A DNA stretch of 64,000 nt, taken from the NCBI GenBank assembly GCA_040954595.2, contig CM082577.2:16616001-16680000 (forward strand), given 5' to 3'. The notes beneath the pieces are model-generated. The model was not told where the DNA came from. It ran no database searches and saw only the letters and a program-made list of their open reading frames with translations. This document shows positions 27,301 through 40,600 of this stretch, in pieces. The stretch's first letter is position 1, and every line of letters begins with the position of its first letter. The DNA is from Balanoglossus misakiensis. Its lineage: Eukaryota > Hemichordata. The translations under genes were made by a program, and so were the position numbers.

Positions 27301-27580
27301 ACTAAAATTGAAAAGCCAAATTGGGGGGTCACCTGTGACACCTGCCTACCTCATTAATTATGTGCATACCTAATTCCAGGCTAACCAATAGGGCTATAGG
27401 TTTGGTTTTTGATGAACATGGACCAGTATAGGGTCAAAATTTCTCGCCCAAATTTTGCATGACCTCAGGTGACCTTTGACCTACTTTTCCATATCTTGGC
27501 ATCCAGAGCAGATATGCTTATTGCTATGTTGCTATGTGCTATGTTGGCTTGGGCCCGCCATTGCTGCTTGCAGCTATATT
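24317..27580 (+). mobile_element. Second Helentron-like element nested in copy 2
   Basis: Begins with a different hairpin (GGGCACAAGCC with its complement), then (TTC)n and TGTGCCG. It ends GGCTTGGGCCCGCCATTG, a hairpin (GCTGCTTGCAGC) and TATATT. The left-hand copy at about 1665-1685 lacks this insertion and shows the empty site: insertion lies within a T run, with no duplicated target. The element is itself a tandem doublet: a unit ending near 26170 is followed directly by a shorter one (26171-27580) with fewer 237-bp repeats. Confidence 0.75.
24902..25075 (+). mobile_element. 174-bp MITE flanked by TTAA
   Basis: Terminal inverted repeats AGGTATACGGTCACC and GGTGACCGTATACCT, flanked on both sides by TTAA. 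The sister unit near 26715 lacks the insertion. TTAA target sites are used by piggyBac and Kolobok transposases; which one moved this is not shown here. Confidence 0.85.
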
Positions 27581-27689
27581 TATATTAATTTTTTTATGAA
27601 ATCTATACCTATACTTATTCCACTATACTTAAGCTATGGCCACATAGTTTTGTAGAATTCTGGTCGGTGCAATAGTCTGCAGCATAGGA

Positions 27690-29060
27690 CCAAAATAAGA
27701 AGCCAAATTTAAGGCTCACCTGTGACACCTGCTTAACTCATTAATTATGTGCATACCTAATTCCAGGTAAACCAATAGGGCTACAGGTCTGGTTTTTGTC
27801 GGACATGGACCAGTATGGGGTCAAATTTGTTTCCAAAATTTTGGGTGACCTTGGGTGACCTTTGACCTACTTTCCCATATCTCAGCATCCAGAGCAGGTA
27901 CTGCTCAGGTGTTTGGGTGGATGGGACCAAAATAAGAAGCCAAATTTAAGGCTCACCTGTGACACCTGCTCAACTCATTAATTATGTGCATACCTAATTC
28001 CAGGCAAACCAATAGGGCTACAGGTCTGGTTTTTGTCGGACATGGACCAGTATGGGGTCAAATTTTTTCCCCAAATTTTGGGTGACCTTGGGTGACCTTT
28101 GACCTACTTTCCCATATCTCAGCATCCAGAGCAGGTACAGCTCAGGTGTTTGGGTGGATGGGACCAAAATAAGAAGCCAAATTTAAGGCTCACCTGTGAC
28201 ACCTGCTCAACTCATTAACTATGTGCATACCTAATTCCAGACAAACCAATAGGGCTACAGGTCTGGTTTTTGTCGGACATGGACCAGTATGGGGTCAAAT
28301 TTTCTCCCCAAATTTTGGGTGACCTTGGGTGACCTTTGACCTACTTTCGCATATCTCAGCATCCAGAGCAGATACAGCTTAGGTGTTTGGGTGGATGGGA
28401 CCAAAATAAGAAGCCAAATTTAAGGCTCACCTGTGACACCTGCTTAACTCATTAACTATGTGCATACCTAATTCCAGGCAAACCAATAGGGCTACAGGTC
28501 TGGTTTTTGTCGGACATGGACCAGTATGGGGTCAAATTTTCTCCCAAAATTTTGGGTGACCTTGGGTGACCTTTGACCTACTTTCGCATACCTCAGCATC
28601 CAGAGCAGGTACAGCTTAGGTGTTTGGGTGGATGGGACCAAAATTAGAAGCCAAATTTAAGGCTCACCTGTGACACCTGCTTAACTCATTAACTATGTGC
28701 ATACCTAATTCCAGGCAAACCAATAGGGCTACAGGTCTGGTTTTTGTCGGACATGGACCAGTATGGGGACAATTTTTTTTCCCAAACTTTGGATGTCCTT
28801 GGGTGACCTTTGACCTACTTTCACATATCTCGGCATCCAGAGCAGGTACAGCTTAGGTGTTTGGGTGGACGGGACCAAAATAAGAAGCCAAATTTTAGAG
28901 TCACCTGTGACACCTGCCTAACTCATTAATTATGTGCATACCTAATTCCAGGCAAACCAGTAGGGCTACAGGTCTGGTTTTTGTTTGACATGGACAAGTA
29001 TAGCGTAAACATTTTCTGCTCATATTAAGCGTGACCTCACGTGACCTTTGACCTACTTTT
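27690..29060 (+). repeat. ~237-bp tandem array, right copy
   Basis: Six units, the same repeat as 378-1566 in reverse orientation. The complementary half-site pair TGACCTTTGACCT occurs at 27856, 28093, 28330, 28567, 28804 and 29042, a strict 237-238 bp spacing. More diverged units of the same repeat occur in the nested element (25200-26100 and 26830-27500). Confidence 0.92.
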
Positions 29061-29216
29061 CCACATCTCAGCATCCACAGCACATACACCCTTGGCATTT
29101 GGAGTGATAGAACAACTAATGCAGTAATTAAATATGCACAAATCTATCTCCAGGCGAACCAATAGGGCTAGTAGTGTCTCGAAACCCGCTTATTGCTGTT
29201 CACAGCTATATTTTAA

Positions 29217-29962
29217 ATCTTTTTTGAATTTTCATAATTTTCTGGTGTCTGGAAGTACTCTTGTGGTGTTTTTGACATCTGTGATTGCCATGCTTATTTT
29301 TTTTTGAATTCATATTTGAATTTTCGTTATTCTAGGCATGTCTTGGTTGTATTTGGTTATCTGATGAAGCTGATTCACTACACATACAGAAGAAGTCCCT
29401 CTTCAAGCAAATTATGTCTTTGCACGCGCATCTGTCACTTTTTGAACGTGGACATAAAGTTCTTTATTAAGAACGATGATAGCTTAATAGGTCTTGAGCA
29501 CCTTGTGAAAAATCACATCAAATTCATTTTTTACCACTCACAAGTGTTCATTCAGTAATCCAACATGACAACACTTTTATGGCAAAGGAACATTTTACGT
29601 TATATGTCAAGCGTATTGGTTTATTTAACACATGTATGGTGCAAATACATTCAGCAGGCAAAGTTGAATCATGACGTCATTATCAATTCTGTAACAAAAC
29701 GTTTGCCCCACATAAAACATATAGTAGTAGTTTGTCATTTTATAAATTAAATCAATTATGAAGTCAGTTACACGACGCAGATATGCCCGTTTTCATTTTT
29801 TAAATTTAAGATACATCTATTCTAGCACCTGAATTACATCGTTTGCTTAATCACAGACCAAAACCTTTTCAGCGATCATAATGATCAATGGGTTTGTATT
29901 GCCAGATTAAGAGTGAACAACATGTCGAAAATCTTGATGAAATACACTTCATGAACTCTACT
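29217..29962. other. AT-rich spacer, 3' flank of the GMC oxidoreductase gene
   Basis: No gene seen. It lies between the repeat end and the stop codon of the choline-dehydrogenase-like gene and should contain that gene's 3' untranslated region. Confidence 0.6.
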
Positions 29963-32900
29963 TCACATGTCTTGTTTAATCAAATCTGCAGCCTTTTCAC
30001 CGATCATAATGCAGGGGGCGTTTGTATTGCCAGATGTCAAGTGCGGCATGATGGAGGCATCCGCCACACGGACGTTGTCCAGTCCACGCACTCTGAAACA
30101 GAAATAAAGTGTACGGATTATATGCAAGAATACACAGTTGTCCACGAGTGGAAATTTATGAAAATGGGGGTTAACATAATGTGACTTCTCCTATCAGACA
30201 TTACCACAAAATGATGTACAAGTAAGGCGTTAATCACAAAGAGAACAATTAACTACAAGTGACTCCTTTCTCCAGTGTATGAATACACATAGATATATGG
30301 TAATGTTACCTGAGGCACGGATCAACCACCGCAGATAGGTCATCGGAGGCTCCCATTTTACATGTCCCTACTGGGTGCCATATTGTAAGTGTTAAGTGAC
30401 GAATGACGTGTTCCCAGTAGGCATCGCTGTCTACCTCGTGGGGGCAGTTGTCGAACTTGAAATACGACGGAATTATTCTGTAAGAAAAGTTGGATTTAGA
30501 GGATGGTTTCGGTGTACTCAATGTGGTTAATAACCAGACGTAGAATCATACTTAGATTTGGTATGATGTTGATATTTGCTGGTTCTTTGCTGTTCTGTTC
30601 TCGGAGGTCTGCCATATCTAAGATCGAGGCAAGTCTACATCTTATTTAATCAGATTGGGGCATACTGGTCCTCTGTCATACTGTCATAATGTCCACTGTT
30701 TTTCCTGGCATGGGTCTGTATCTCTCTCTTCAACATTTTGTACATCACAAATGCCAGTAATGTTTTCGTATTTCAATTTGATAAGACTTACCCGTGACCT
30801 TTCATAGCCTTAGTATTCATCAACTTCTGAATTACACGAACGCTCTTTAAAATGGAAAGAACATTATTTTAATTAGTATAATTAAGGGCTAGTTTTTTCT
30901 CTGATAACAATCACAACTTATAATTAAGGCTCACCTTTAACAATGTCAGTACATCACCTGGGTCCTCCAAATAGTGGGGATCAATTATTGGATGATCAAG
31001 CGGATTTTGACTGGCAAGTTTGATGTTACCAACACTCTTCGGGTGAAGCAGTCCTGGTAAGAAAACTATTCCCTCTGTGGCATTCATCACAGCATCCTCA
31101 GTATGCTCAAGGGTGTTGCTAAATCTAGTTATAAAAAGGATGAAGCAAAATACGATTTAAGATCTTAAATGGTTCATAGAAAATTCCATTACAATTTTAA
31201 ATTAAACAATAAAAATTGAAAAAAATGATATTTTGTAAACATAAACTTGTTCCAATCGTGTTTGACCTTTTCTCGCATTATTAGTCAGTGTCTGGGTAGG
31301 TGTTTGTATTCGACTTAATTGGTGGTCGTCAATTTTTCAATTTGAGCCTACCTCGGGACCATTTTTTAAAATATGGACGCCTTAATGTCTTCTGTCTATT
31401 TATTTCCCATTGAAACGCCAATGAAATGAAACATTCACATTTGGCAAATACTCACTCCTCGCTGAAATTATATACTGTCTTTTCGCCACTACCCCCACAG
31501 TAGTACGTTGGTAAGTAGAATAACTGTATGTCAGGCCAGGGAATGCCTTCCTGTTTTGTTGATCAAAAGGGAAAAAGAGACGAAATTGCAAGAAGTGTGC
31601 ATGCATCTTTAACATTTGCGACAATGCCATATTTGTAAACTGATTAAACAAATGAAATGATGGCACGTAGCGCACAAACAGACAAAACTGATGCAACGTA
31701 CTAGAGATGTGAACTTACAGACATCTGATAACGTTTGAATTAGAACAATTCTATATTTACGTCTTCGAGCTATCACTAAATAGTGCATGTATGTAAGGGC
31801 ATGTCGTTTTGTGATTAAGGAATATTTTAAAGTTTCTCTCAAGCAATGAGCACAACTTACCACTGTCTTGAAAAAGCCACAGACCTCAAGGCCATTTGTG
31901 GACCAGTCCTAAAACATGAATATATATGGACTCGCAATAATTAGGACAAATGGGAAAACGACATCTTTGTGTGACCTATATCATATTTATGTGGACACTC
32001 AGATAATTGTAATCCTTTATCAGGTACATGTAAAAATATTTCAACGATATAAACCCCACCATAAAATACACACTGAGACTGTAATAAAATAAGAATTGAG
32101 TCACCTTGAGGCAAATTATAACAGAGGAATAAACTATATAAACACACCTGTCCAATGCCGCCAGCATGGCCTTTGTATCTCATTATTATCATGATATGGT
32201 CCTGTGATAGAAACAGAAACAACCTGAAATGTCAAGTTTGTGCTTCTATATTGTTCGTCCTATGATAAAAATCACGGGCAGTCATAAATTCTGGTACTGC
32301 ATGTGAACACAGCTTGGAGTTAAAATATACTGAGACTGCATGTATCCATTGCAGGTGCAATTACCAATCAACTTCACTGTACTCTGCTGGCAATCCATAC
32401 AACTCATTTTGTTTGATGGATTGTACGAATAACTAAATTCAATCAACGAACATTTGATGGTATAAATGACATATTATACTTTATAATATACCTCATGCTA
32501 ATACTGTGCCGTGATTCGCCAGAATCCGTCACGTGATAGGAAAATAGAATCGACTATGAACCGCTAGGGAAATAGCAGAAAAAATATAAACCGGTCACGT
32601 GACCAACGTGGTCACGTCAATCAGCGTCGCGTCGTCTGACACAATGGCCACCGCTGAAGATGTCGTCTGCCAGCCTCAAGAGAAAATTGCAAGATTTTCC
32701 CAGCTGTTAGCATGAGGTTTATTATAAAACACCTATAGCCTGGCCTATATTCGGGCCATAGCAGCCGTTTTTACCCGCTCGTGACTGTGAGTTACCAGAA
32801 TCATATGCTATTTCCCTCGGCCTGCGGCCTCGGGAAATATCATATGATTCTGGTAACTCACAGCCCCTCGGGTGTAATAGACGACCGCTATGGCCCTCAT

Positions 32901-35900
32901 GGCCAGGCAATAGGTGTTCAATATAGTAACCATATTTGACATAGTACACATATCTCAAGGAGGATGAAATGACATACTATGATTTAAGCTGATGGTGGAC
33001 TACACAATAAACAATTTCAGGGAAATCATTAGATGTACTTTCCGGTCTTGTGATACCTGTAAATTCTGTCCCACCGGCAAATCATTCACGACAGGTATTC
33101 CTAAATCACGAAGATGATCTTGAGGTCCCACACCAGACAGCATAAGCAGCTGAGGGCATATTTGAAGGTAACAATAGCATTAATGGACAAGTCAGACGTG
33201 AAAACTTTCAATTGTAGCGTGTGAGGTTCGTAACAAATTGTTTGATACCAACTTTCTGGGGCAAGCATTCTTGTACTTATAAGGAGTTTCCAAAATACGA
33301 TGTAAACATACAACCCAGTTACCATGTTGTCTGCTACTTTTAATATGCACTTCCTTTCTATCTGTCTGTCTGTCTGTCTGCCTGCCTGCCTGCCCGTCTG
33401 TCTGTCCGGTTATCTCGTGCTAAATACACATCGAAATTACAACAGAGGGCACATTACCATCATTTACCTGAGGTGATGCTATGGAACCCGCAGAAAGAAT
33501 AACCTCCTTCTGCACCATAACTGTTTCAGTCTTGCCCTTTTTCAAGATCAGCACCGCGGTTGCTTTCTTGCCATCGAACACGATCTGAAAGTACACACGT
33601 TGCACAGGCCATAACGAGAGATTGGAGTTATCAATGGTCAAGGTTTAATTTATGTTGAAGCAGCGTTAATAATGAGTAATTCTGTTATACTTTTATCCGA
33701 AAGGATTCAGCTTAGCCGCAGTACAACGTCGAACTCCAACTGTAAGCAATCGAAGGCAATAAACTTTTCATTTGAAGTCATATGCCTTGACTTTTAATTT
33801 TATTGTAAACATTTGGTGTCACGTCTATGTCAAGTAATGAAGAGGTTTATTTGTTGGTCCATTCTCTATACACTGATCTGATCCCATCAAAGGTGTGTAT
33901 TTCGTACACACGCCCATTTTGTTCCACAGCCACAATACCACACGCTGTAGACATATCATAACCTGGTTGGGAATGGGGCCCGGTGAAGTGACAATGATAA
34001 AGCAAACTTCTTACTTTTGTTGCAAGAGATTCTGTCCAGATTGTCAGGTTGTTTCTTCCTTTCACTGGATTCAGAAAAGCATCGGCTGTACTGCATCGTT
34101 TACCATCTTTCATGGTCGCCTGGATGTAGTTGAAACCAACCTACAAATGAAACAGGTACATTCTGTAAGCCTTATTTCACGAGAAGAAAACTGTATCATT
34201 AAAATAACAAATTGATTTTATCTTACCGGATCAATACAGTTGTTGACATCACTTTGCTTGAAACCCAGTTCCTTAGCTGTGTGAAGAAAGCAAATGGAAA
34301 TTTTTATTCCATGATAATTATGACATTAATTTTTATGCCTGTCAACAGCGTAGTAGGATCCTAAAGCAACCATTTTCTTTCCCTGATTGTCTTATTTATA
34401 GAATATAAAGTGCTTGTAAACCTTATTTTCCTCCATCGTATGACGTAATTTTTTGTAGTAGATATATCTCTAATGATCAGATATATCTCTAATTATCATC
34501 CACGCAAAGAAGAGTTGAAATTTAAGATGATGCTTAAACCAATTAACATATGAGCTTTTGTAAATCTCTTGCAACTTATGAAACCAAAAGAGATATTCTA
34601 TGGAGACATTTATAGCAACAAACTTAATATTGGACGTTGTCTCTCAGTAGACTGGTTTTGTTAAATCATGGCATGTATTGTTACCTCCTTCAATAATCAA
34701 CTGACTGGTTTTGCAAGTAGGTGATAGGTCCGATACGGTTAGATATCCTCCTTTTGAATGGTATTCATTTCTCGTATACCCTTCACTTAGGAAACAAGAA
34801 AATTCAAATATTGAAATGTAAAAAAATACACATGAAATAAACTTACATATACAAAATAATTGACCGAAATGAAAAACAACACAGGTATTTGAAAGTACAC
34901 GATTCATATTGTTGGTCTTCAAAATACATTTACCTAAGTGCACCATACCGCTTTTAAATTCATATAAGGACACAACTCACTTGGTGTTGTTTTCTGATTT
35001 CAAAAAGTATGGCAACACTTCATCATAGCTCCACCCTTCAGCTCCCAGTCTTGCCCAGGAATCGAAGTCTTCTTTACAACCCCTCACATACTGCATGTCG
35101 TTAATGCTGCTCGAACCACCAAGAACCTGCAAGTATACAATGCATATCAAGTATTCAATGCATATAGAGTCTGTCCTTGGTACATTCTGGCCATTAATAT
35201 CCTATGAGCCCTAGTATATTAAACCATCTGTCATGCTGTGATACTAGTACGTTTTAGCAGCAAAAGCATGTAAAATATTCTGTTGGACTCACCTTTCCTT
35301 TGTGCCAGTTGCAACGGTGGTCTCTTAATGCAAAGCATGCATGTTTCTGAGGGACTGTCTGCAGATAATGGCGAATAAAATCCATAATATTTAGAATAAA
35401 CAAACCGAACTTAACAATTTACTTCAATACTCATGTACTATACGAATGATGAATCTGATGTAAAAATGCCCGCAACATCTTTATAGCCTAGTAAGGCTCA
35501 CTTTTGGCCATTTTACTTTTTAAAAACCTGTCCGTTTTGTCCATTTATTTATTATGGACAAGATTTGTACTGCTTGAGCGACATACAATCGCTAAATACT
35601 GCCCATGTACGGGTTGATATGCGTCGTCGTTTTTATGTGAAGGACGCAGTAGGGAAATCTTGCGAATAACTTACAGCACAGTCGAACACATGGAAACTGT
35701 TTACTGTGGTGCACACATGCGTATACTAAGTTAAACTGAGTTGACCTAGATTTCCTCCAGCATTTGCTAAACTGTCGCCATGACCGCTGTAGTGTATCTG
35801 AATAAGCAACATAATTACCCCTGCTGTGACCTTTCCTTCCTGCTATTTTGTTGGTATGAGTTGACCATTTTGTATTCAAACTCTGGAGCAGTCGACCATA

Positions 35901-36380
35901 CTATTTGATTTGTGAAACCCTGCACCCGATTTCTTCTTAACTACTAGTAAGCAGAATGAACTACGTGTGCTACAAAAGGAAGAATGTAATAAGGTCACAG
36001 AGGGTTCATGGAAGTGACCCACTTAAGTTTTCGATGAGACCAACAAGCTACTGGTATGTATTAAGTAATGTCATGAAAATGTGGCACCTAAGGGAACTTC
36101 TCAAACCAGAGAAAAAGACATCTAAGGAACACAGGGGACCATGTTGCAGAATATTAGGCCTATACTTCACCTTGTACTGCCAATCAACTTCAGACAGTAA
36201 AGTCCGACTCTGCTTTTCCGGAACATGGATTTCCGGCTTTGTGTCTTCAGGGCCTGCTTCTAGCAGCAGAACACTGGTCTTCTTGTCTTCTGATAACCGG
36301 TTTGCGAGAACACAACCCGCGCTTCCAGCACCAATTATAACGTAATCGTACTCGTCATCAGGTCGTTTCATGGCGGCCAT
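29963..36380 (-). CDS. Choline-dehydrogenase-like GMC oxidoreductase, 15 exons
   Basis: Exons (minus strand, 5' to 3'): 36380-36171, 35358-35293, 35126-34981, 34785-34685, 34276-34227, 34140-34015, 33584-33468, 33149-33057, 32201-32148, 31908-31861, 31550-31456, 31124-30935, 30844-30792, 30477-30310, 30092-29963. All junctions are GT-AG, and the lengths sum to 1,647 bp, an exact 548-residue protein. Motifs: FAD-binding GAGSAGC (residues 17-23), GMC signature LGGSSSIN (~95), second signature GSIASPQ joined to LMLSGVG across exons 7/8 (~266-280), catalytic HPVGTCKMG (~484) and SGNTNAP (~522). The family oxidises alcohols using FAD; choline dehydrogenase makes betaine aldehyde in mitochondria. 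No clear mitochondrial presequence precedes the FAD motif, so the substrate and location are uncertain. A partial second copy lies upstream. Confidence 0.93.
32510..32715 (+). other. Possible 5' fragment of a transposon gene
   Basis: GC-richer block inside intron 8 of the oxidoreductase gene, with CACGTGAC repeats followed by an ATG (32644) and a 23-codon frame beginning MATAEDVV, closed by TGA just before the foldback at 32728. It resembles the promoter and start of a mobile-element gene more than host intron, but the frame is too short to assign. Confidence 0.3.
32728..32919. mobile_element. 192-bp foldback MITE
   Basis: Long palindrome with arms of ~85 bp, ends AACACCTATAGCCTGGCC and its complement, centre at a CCTCGGCCTGCGGCC run. 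Lies in intron 8 of the choline-dehydrogenase-like gene. No clear target duplication. Confidence 0.85.
33357..33413 (+). repeat. (TCTG)n/(TGCC)n microsatellite
   Basis: Tetranucleotide run, CTGT changing to CTGC, in intron 7 of the oxidoreductase gene. Confidence 0.9.
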
Positions 36381-36524
36381 GTTGAATGCCGAGAATCAAA
36401 CAATCGGCGAACTCGCGCAATGACTACTATGTAAATGTATGGTCTCAGCCAATCAAGAACACGGAATAAAGCGTGGGGTGTAATAAAGTCCTTTATTGGC
36501 GATGGCGAAGTTACACTACTAGTA

Positions 36525-37445
36525 AGAAACATAATTCATATAAGACAGATGTGATTCAGTTTTCGTCACGTCTGAGATCAGATGCGGTGAAAATTTCCAG
36601 CCTTAGGATAGGCGAGTGTGATATAGCCCCGTCGACTTCAGTTCGCAATCTTGGTGTTAAGCTCAACAACGACGGTTCCGCTTCTGATCATATTAGTCAT
36701 GTCTGCAGGAAAGGTTTCTACGCACTATCTAGAATTGGCAAGATCCGCCCATTATTGGACAAACATACAATGATGGTTCATGCATTCATTACGTCTCAGC
36801 TTGATTATTGTAATAGTCTCCTGTATGGTATTAATAAGGCTCAGCTGGATCGCCTACAATCGCTTCAAAATGCTGCGGCTCGTCTCGTCTCCCGGACTCG
36901 GAAGTTCGATCATATCACACCTGTTCTCATTGATCTGCACTGGCTGCCGGTTGATGCTCGCATCAAATTCAAAATTTTGTTAACTACCTATAAAATCATT
37001 TATCGCTTTGCACCACTTTATTTAATCGATTTGCTTGAAATTTACACCCCTGTCAGAGATCTCAGATCAGCTGACTCTTTGCGGTTGGTGCCACCTCGTG
37101 GAAACTTTAATAAGGCATATGGGCAGAGAGCATTCTCTGTTTGTACTGTGCACCTGCTCTGTGGAATTCGCTGCCGCCTATGATTCGCAACGCCAGATCT
37201 GTTGACTGTTTTAAACGCCGTTTAAAAACTCATCTTTTCAATCATATTTGTGATCGAATTTTTTAGGATCATCTTCTGTATGTTTTTTTTAGACGGACTT
37301 TTAATTGGGAATTTAATTGAGACTTTTTAATTTTTCTGCTGCTTTTATGATTCTTTTATCACCGTCTTTTGTAACTCGCACTGAGACGTATGTGTAGTGC
37401 GTGTAAGAAATAAATATTATTATTATTATCATTATTATTATTATT
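36525..37445 (+). mobile_element. CR1/L2-group retrotransposon 3' fragment
   Basis: An open frame to 37183 encodes the C-terminal RT region (SVRNLGVKLN, SQLDYCNSLLYG, HWLPVDARIKFKILL). After a frameshift, the C-terminal WNSLP and the stop follow at about 37265. The tail is an ATT microsatellite at 37415-37445. Endonuclease and RT catalytic motifs are absent, so it is 5'-truncated. It belongs to a different family from the copy at 14.3-17.0 kb and lies directly upstream of the oxidoreductase start codon. Confidence 0.88.
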
Positions 37446-37687
37446 TAAGTGTTTACATTCCAGCTATGTCAGCTCGGTTGCCTTGTTGTTTTCTTGATTA
37501 CCCGTTACATGCTTTCTTTGATAAGGTCCGCTGCCTTTTCAGCGATCATAATGACTGGTGCATTTGCTTTGCCAGAGGTCAGGTGTGGCATGATGGAAGC
37601 ATCCACCACACGGACGTTGTCCAGTCCTCGAACTCTGAAACAGAAAACATTTTTAAAAGCTTCATGTATAATGAATGGTAAAAGTCA

Positions 37688-40600
37688 TGCCGTTAATCAG
37701 AATTTTTGGTAAGGAAGGTTTGAGAAGTCCATACTATGTAAAAAATGGTGCCGATTCCAAAAAAGTCAGTCTTTTTTACCCCACTCAAGACAAAATTGCC
37801 ATTTTGGCCATTTTTAACCCAAAAAAGGTCATTTTAGAAAACATTAAAAACACACTGGGATTTGATGACATATGATATGTTTATTCTATGTAAAATTTGG
37901 TGAATAATACGAAAAAAGCAGTCAGATTGACCCAAAACAACACAAAATTGCCTTTTTGACCATTTTTTGCCCCAAAAACGTCATTTTTAGAAAAAAATTA
38001 AAACACACTGTTTTCTTCATAATGATTTATCTGGTGATATATAGAAAGTCAATTCTATGTTAAAAGTGGTGACTTTAAAAAGTAAAGCAGTTTTTTTACC
38101 TCAATCAATACAAAAATGCCATTTTTGGCCACTTTTTGAGGTCAAAAAAGGTCATTTTTACAAAAAAAACTAAAAACAAATTGTTTTCTTCATATTCAGA
38201 GATCATTTGATATGAAATGTTCATTCTACGTAAAAAATGCTGATTCCAGAAATAGCAGTCTTATTGACCCTATTCAAGAAAAAATGCCATTTTTGACACT
38301 ATTTGCCCAAAAAACGTCATTTTTAGAAAAACACTCAAAACTTATATATTTTCTTCACTTTCGGAGATCTGATAATATGAGGTTATCGCCCCATATCACC
38401 TCTTGTTGGGCCATATTTGCCGCGAGTGTGGGTTGTGAGCCGCATCACACGAGTCGAAGAAATTAGAAAAAAAAATTAAAAACAAACTTTTCTTCATAAA
38501 GTTCAGAGATCATGTGATATATGAAATGTTCATTCTATGTAAAAAATGGTGCTAATTCCGGAAATACCAGTCTTATTGACCCTCCTCAAGACAAAACTGC
38601 CATTTTTGACACGTTTTGCCCAAAACGTCATTTCTAGAAAACACTCAAAACTTACATATTTTCTTCACTTTCGGAGATCTGATAATGTATTAAATGCCCA
38701 CACTTCGTGTGAACAATTTCCAAAAAAGCAGTTTTATTGATGCCACTCTAGATAAAAGCGCTTTTTTGGCAAGTTTTTGCCCAAAAAGCCACTTTTCGAA
38801 AATCATTAAAAACAAACTGTTTTCTTCTTATTCGGAGATTCTATGATGTGTGAAAAGTACATTTTATGTAAAATAGGTGTTGTTTCCAGAAATGCAGTCT
38901 TAATGACCTCAGACATGATGAAATCGCCTTCTTGGCTAAGTTTTGCACAAAATTTTTATTTTTAAGAATATATTAATAGCATTCTCTTTTCTTCACTTTC
39001 GGTGATCTTATTATAAATAAAAGCCCATTCTATATTGAACCGTGGGTACTGTTCCCAAAACGGAAGTCTTACTTACCCTATTCAATAGAAAATTGTCATT
39101 TCGGCCACTTTTTGGTCAAAAATGTTCATTAAAAACAAACATACTAAAGACAAACTGTTTTCTTCATATTCAGAGATCTGATCATGTATGAAAAGTCCAT
39201 TCTGTGTGAAATTTTAGCAATAATGGACGACGCCCTGACCATTAACGTTTGTTTATGGGCAAGGGCGAGGGGAAAGCCAAAAAATTCATGGGCGGGGCTT
39301 CGGCATGAATTTTGGCTTTCCTCGAGCCCGCGCCCATAAACAAACGTTAATGGTCAGGGCGGAGTGGGTTATTTCCATTATATTACCAACGAAGTCAAGA
39401 AAACCGTCCAAATTTACGAAAATGACCCACTAGGGGCCCCGGAACTTGTGTTACGCAAAGTGTTGCATTCACTGACCTGTTTGCTAATATTACTATTCAG
39501 ATTTACAGGCGTGTAAACAAACCATTACTGAGTATTTGTGGTCAGTGACGTCGTCAATCTCGACCAATGAAAATGCGACGCACAGGCCATGGTAATATAA
39601 TTGGTAGCTATTCCAAAAACGGCAGTCTAGTTGGCCCCACTCTAGTCAAAATTGCCTTTTTGGCTATTTGTATCCAAAAATAGATCTAGTCAAGAAAAAA
39701 TTATCCTTTTAGCCATTTTGTACCGAAAAAATGTTTGTATTTGGAGTTTTTGCAAAATTAGCCCAAGTTGAACTCATAATAATGATGAAACAGCGTCGAG
39801 AGAAAAAGAAGTTACCAATTGAACAAAACTCTGGTATCAGCATATTTTTTGCAAAAAAAAGAGGAATTTCCATAATCACAAGAGCTCTTTGTTAAGAATA
39901 TGAAGAAATAAGTTTGTTTTTATTCTTTCTCACAGTTACCTTTTTGAGCAAAGAGGCCAAAATGGTACTTTTTCCCTCTGTGGGGTCAGTGAGAGTGGGG
40001 GTTTTAAATGTCACTACTTTCAAGATAGAATAGACTTTTATTTATCATTAGATCACCAATGGGAAGAAAATGGCATATTTGTAGTATTTTCTAGAAATGA
40101 CACTTTTTGGGCAAAAACTTGTCAAAAAAGCGCTTTTATCTTAAGTGGCATCAATAAAACTGCTTTTTTGGAAATTGTTCACATAGAGTTGGCATGTAAT
40201 ACATTATCAGATCTCCGAAAGTGAAGAAAATATGTAAGCTTTGGGTGTTTTCTAGAAATGACGTTTTGGGCAAAAAGAGTCAAAAATGGCAGTTTTGTCT
40301 TGAGTAGGGTCAATAAGATTGGTATTTCTGGAATGAGCACCATTTTTTACATAGAATGAACATTTCATATATCACATGATCTTTGAACTTAATGAAGAAA
40401 AGTTTGTTTTTAATTTTTTTCTAAACATGGCCTTCTTGGGAAAGGCATTTTTGCATTAGGTTGGTTCAATAAATCTTCTTTTTTTGGAATAATCACCAAA
40501 TTTTAGATAGGGCGGGCATATAAAACATTATCAGATCTCCGAAAGTTAAAAAAATATATAAGTTTTGAGTGTTTTTCAAAAATTGACGTTTTTGGGCAAA

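Larger units (their letters stand above)
23738..29216 (+). mobile_element. Helentron-like non-autonomous element, copy 2
   Basis: Starts with the GGGTTTCGAGACC hairpin, then an (ATT)n run (23790-23812), the conserved block (23815-24316), a nested element (24317-27580), the rest of the block and a ~237-bp tandem array. It ends GTGTCTCGAAACCCGCTTATTG, a hairpin (GCTGTTCACAGC) and TATATTTTAA. The outermost ~150 bp are almost identical to the reverse complement of 279-430, so the two copies belong to one subfamily. No protein is encoded. Confidence 0.65.
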
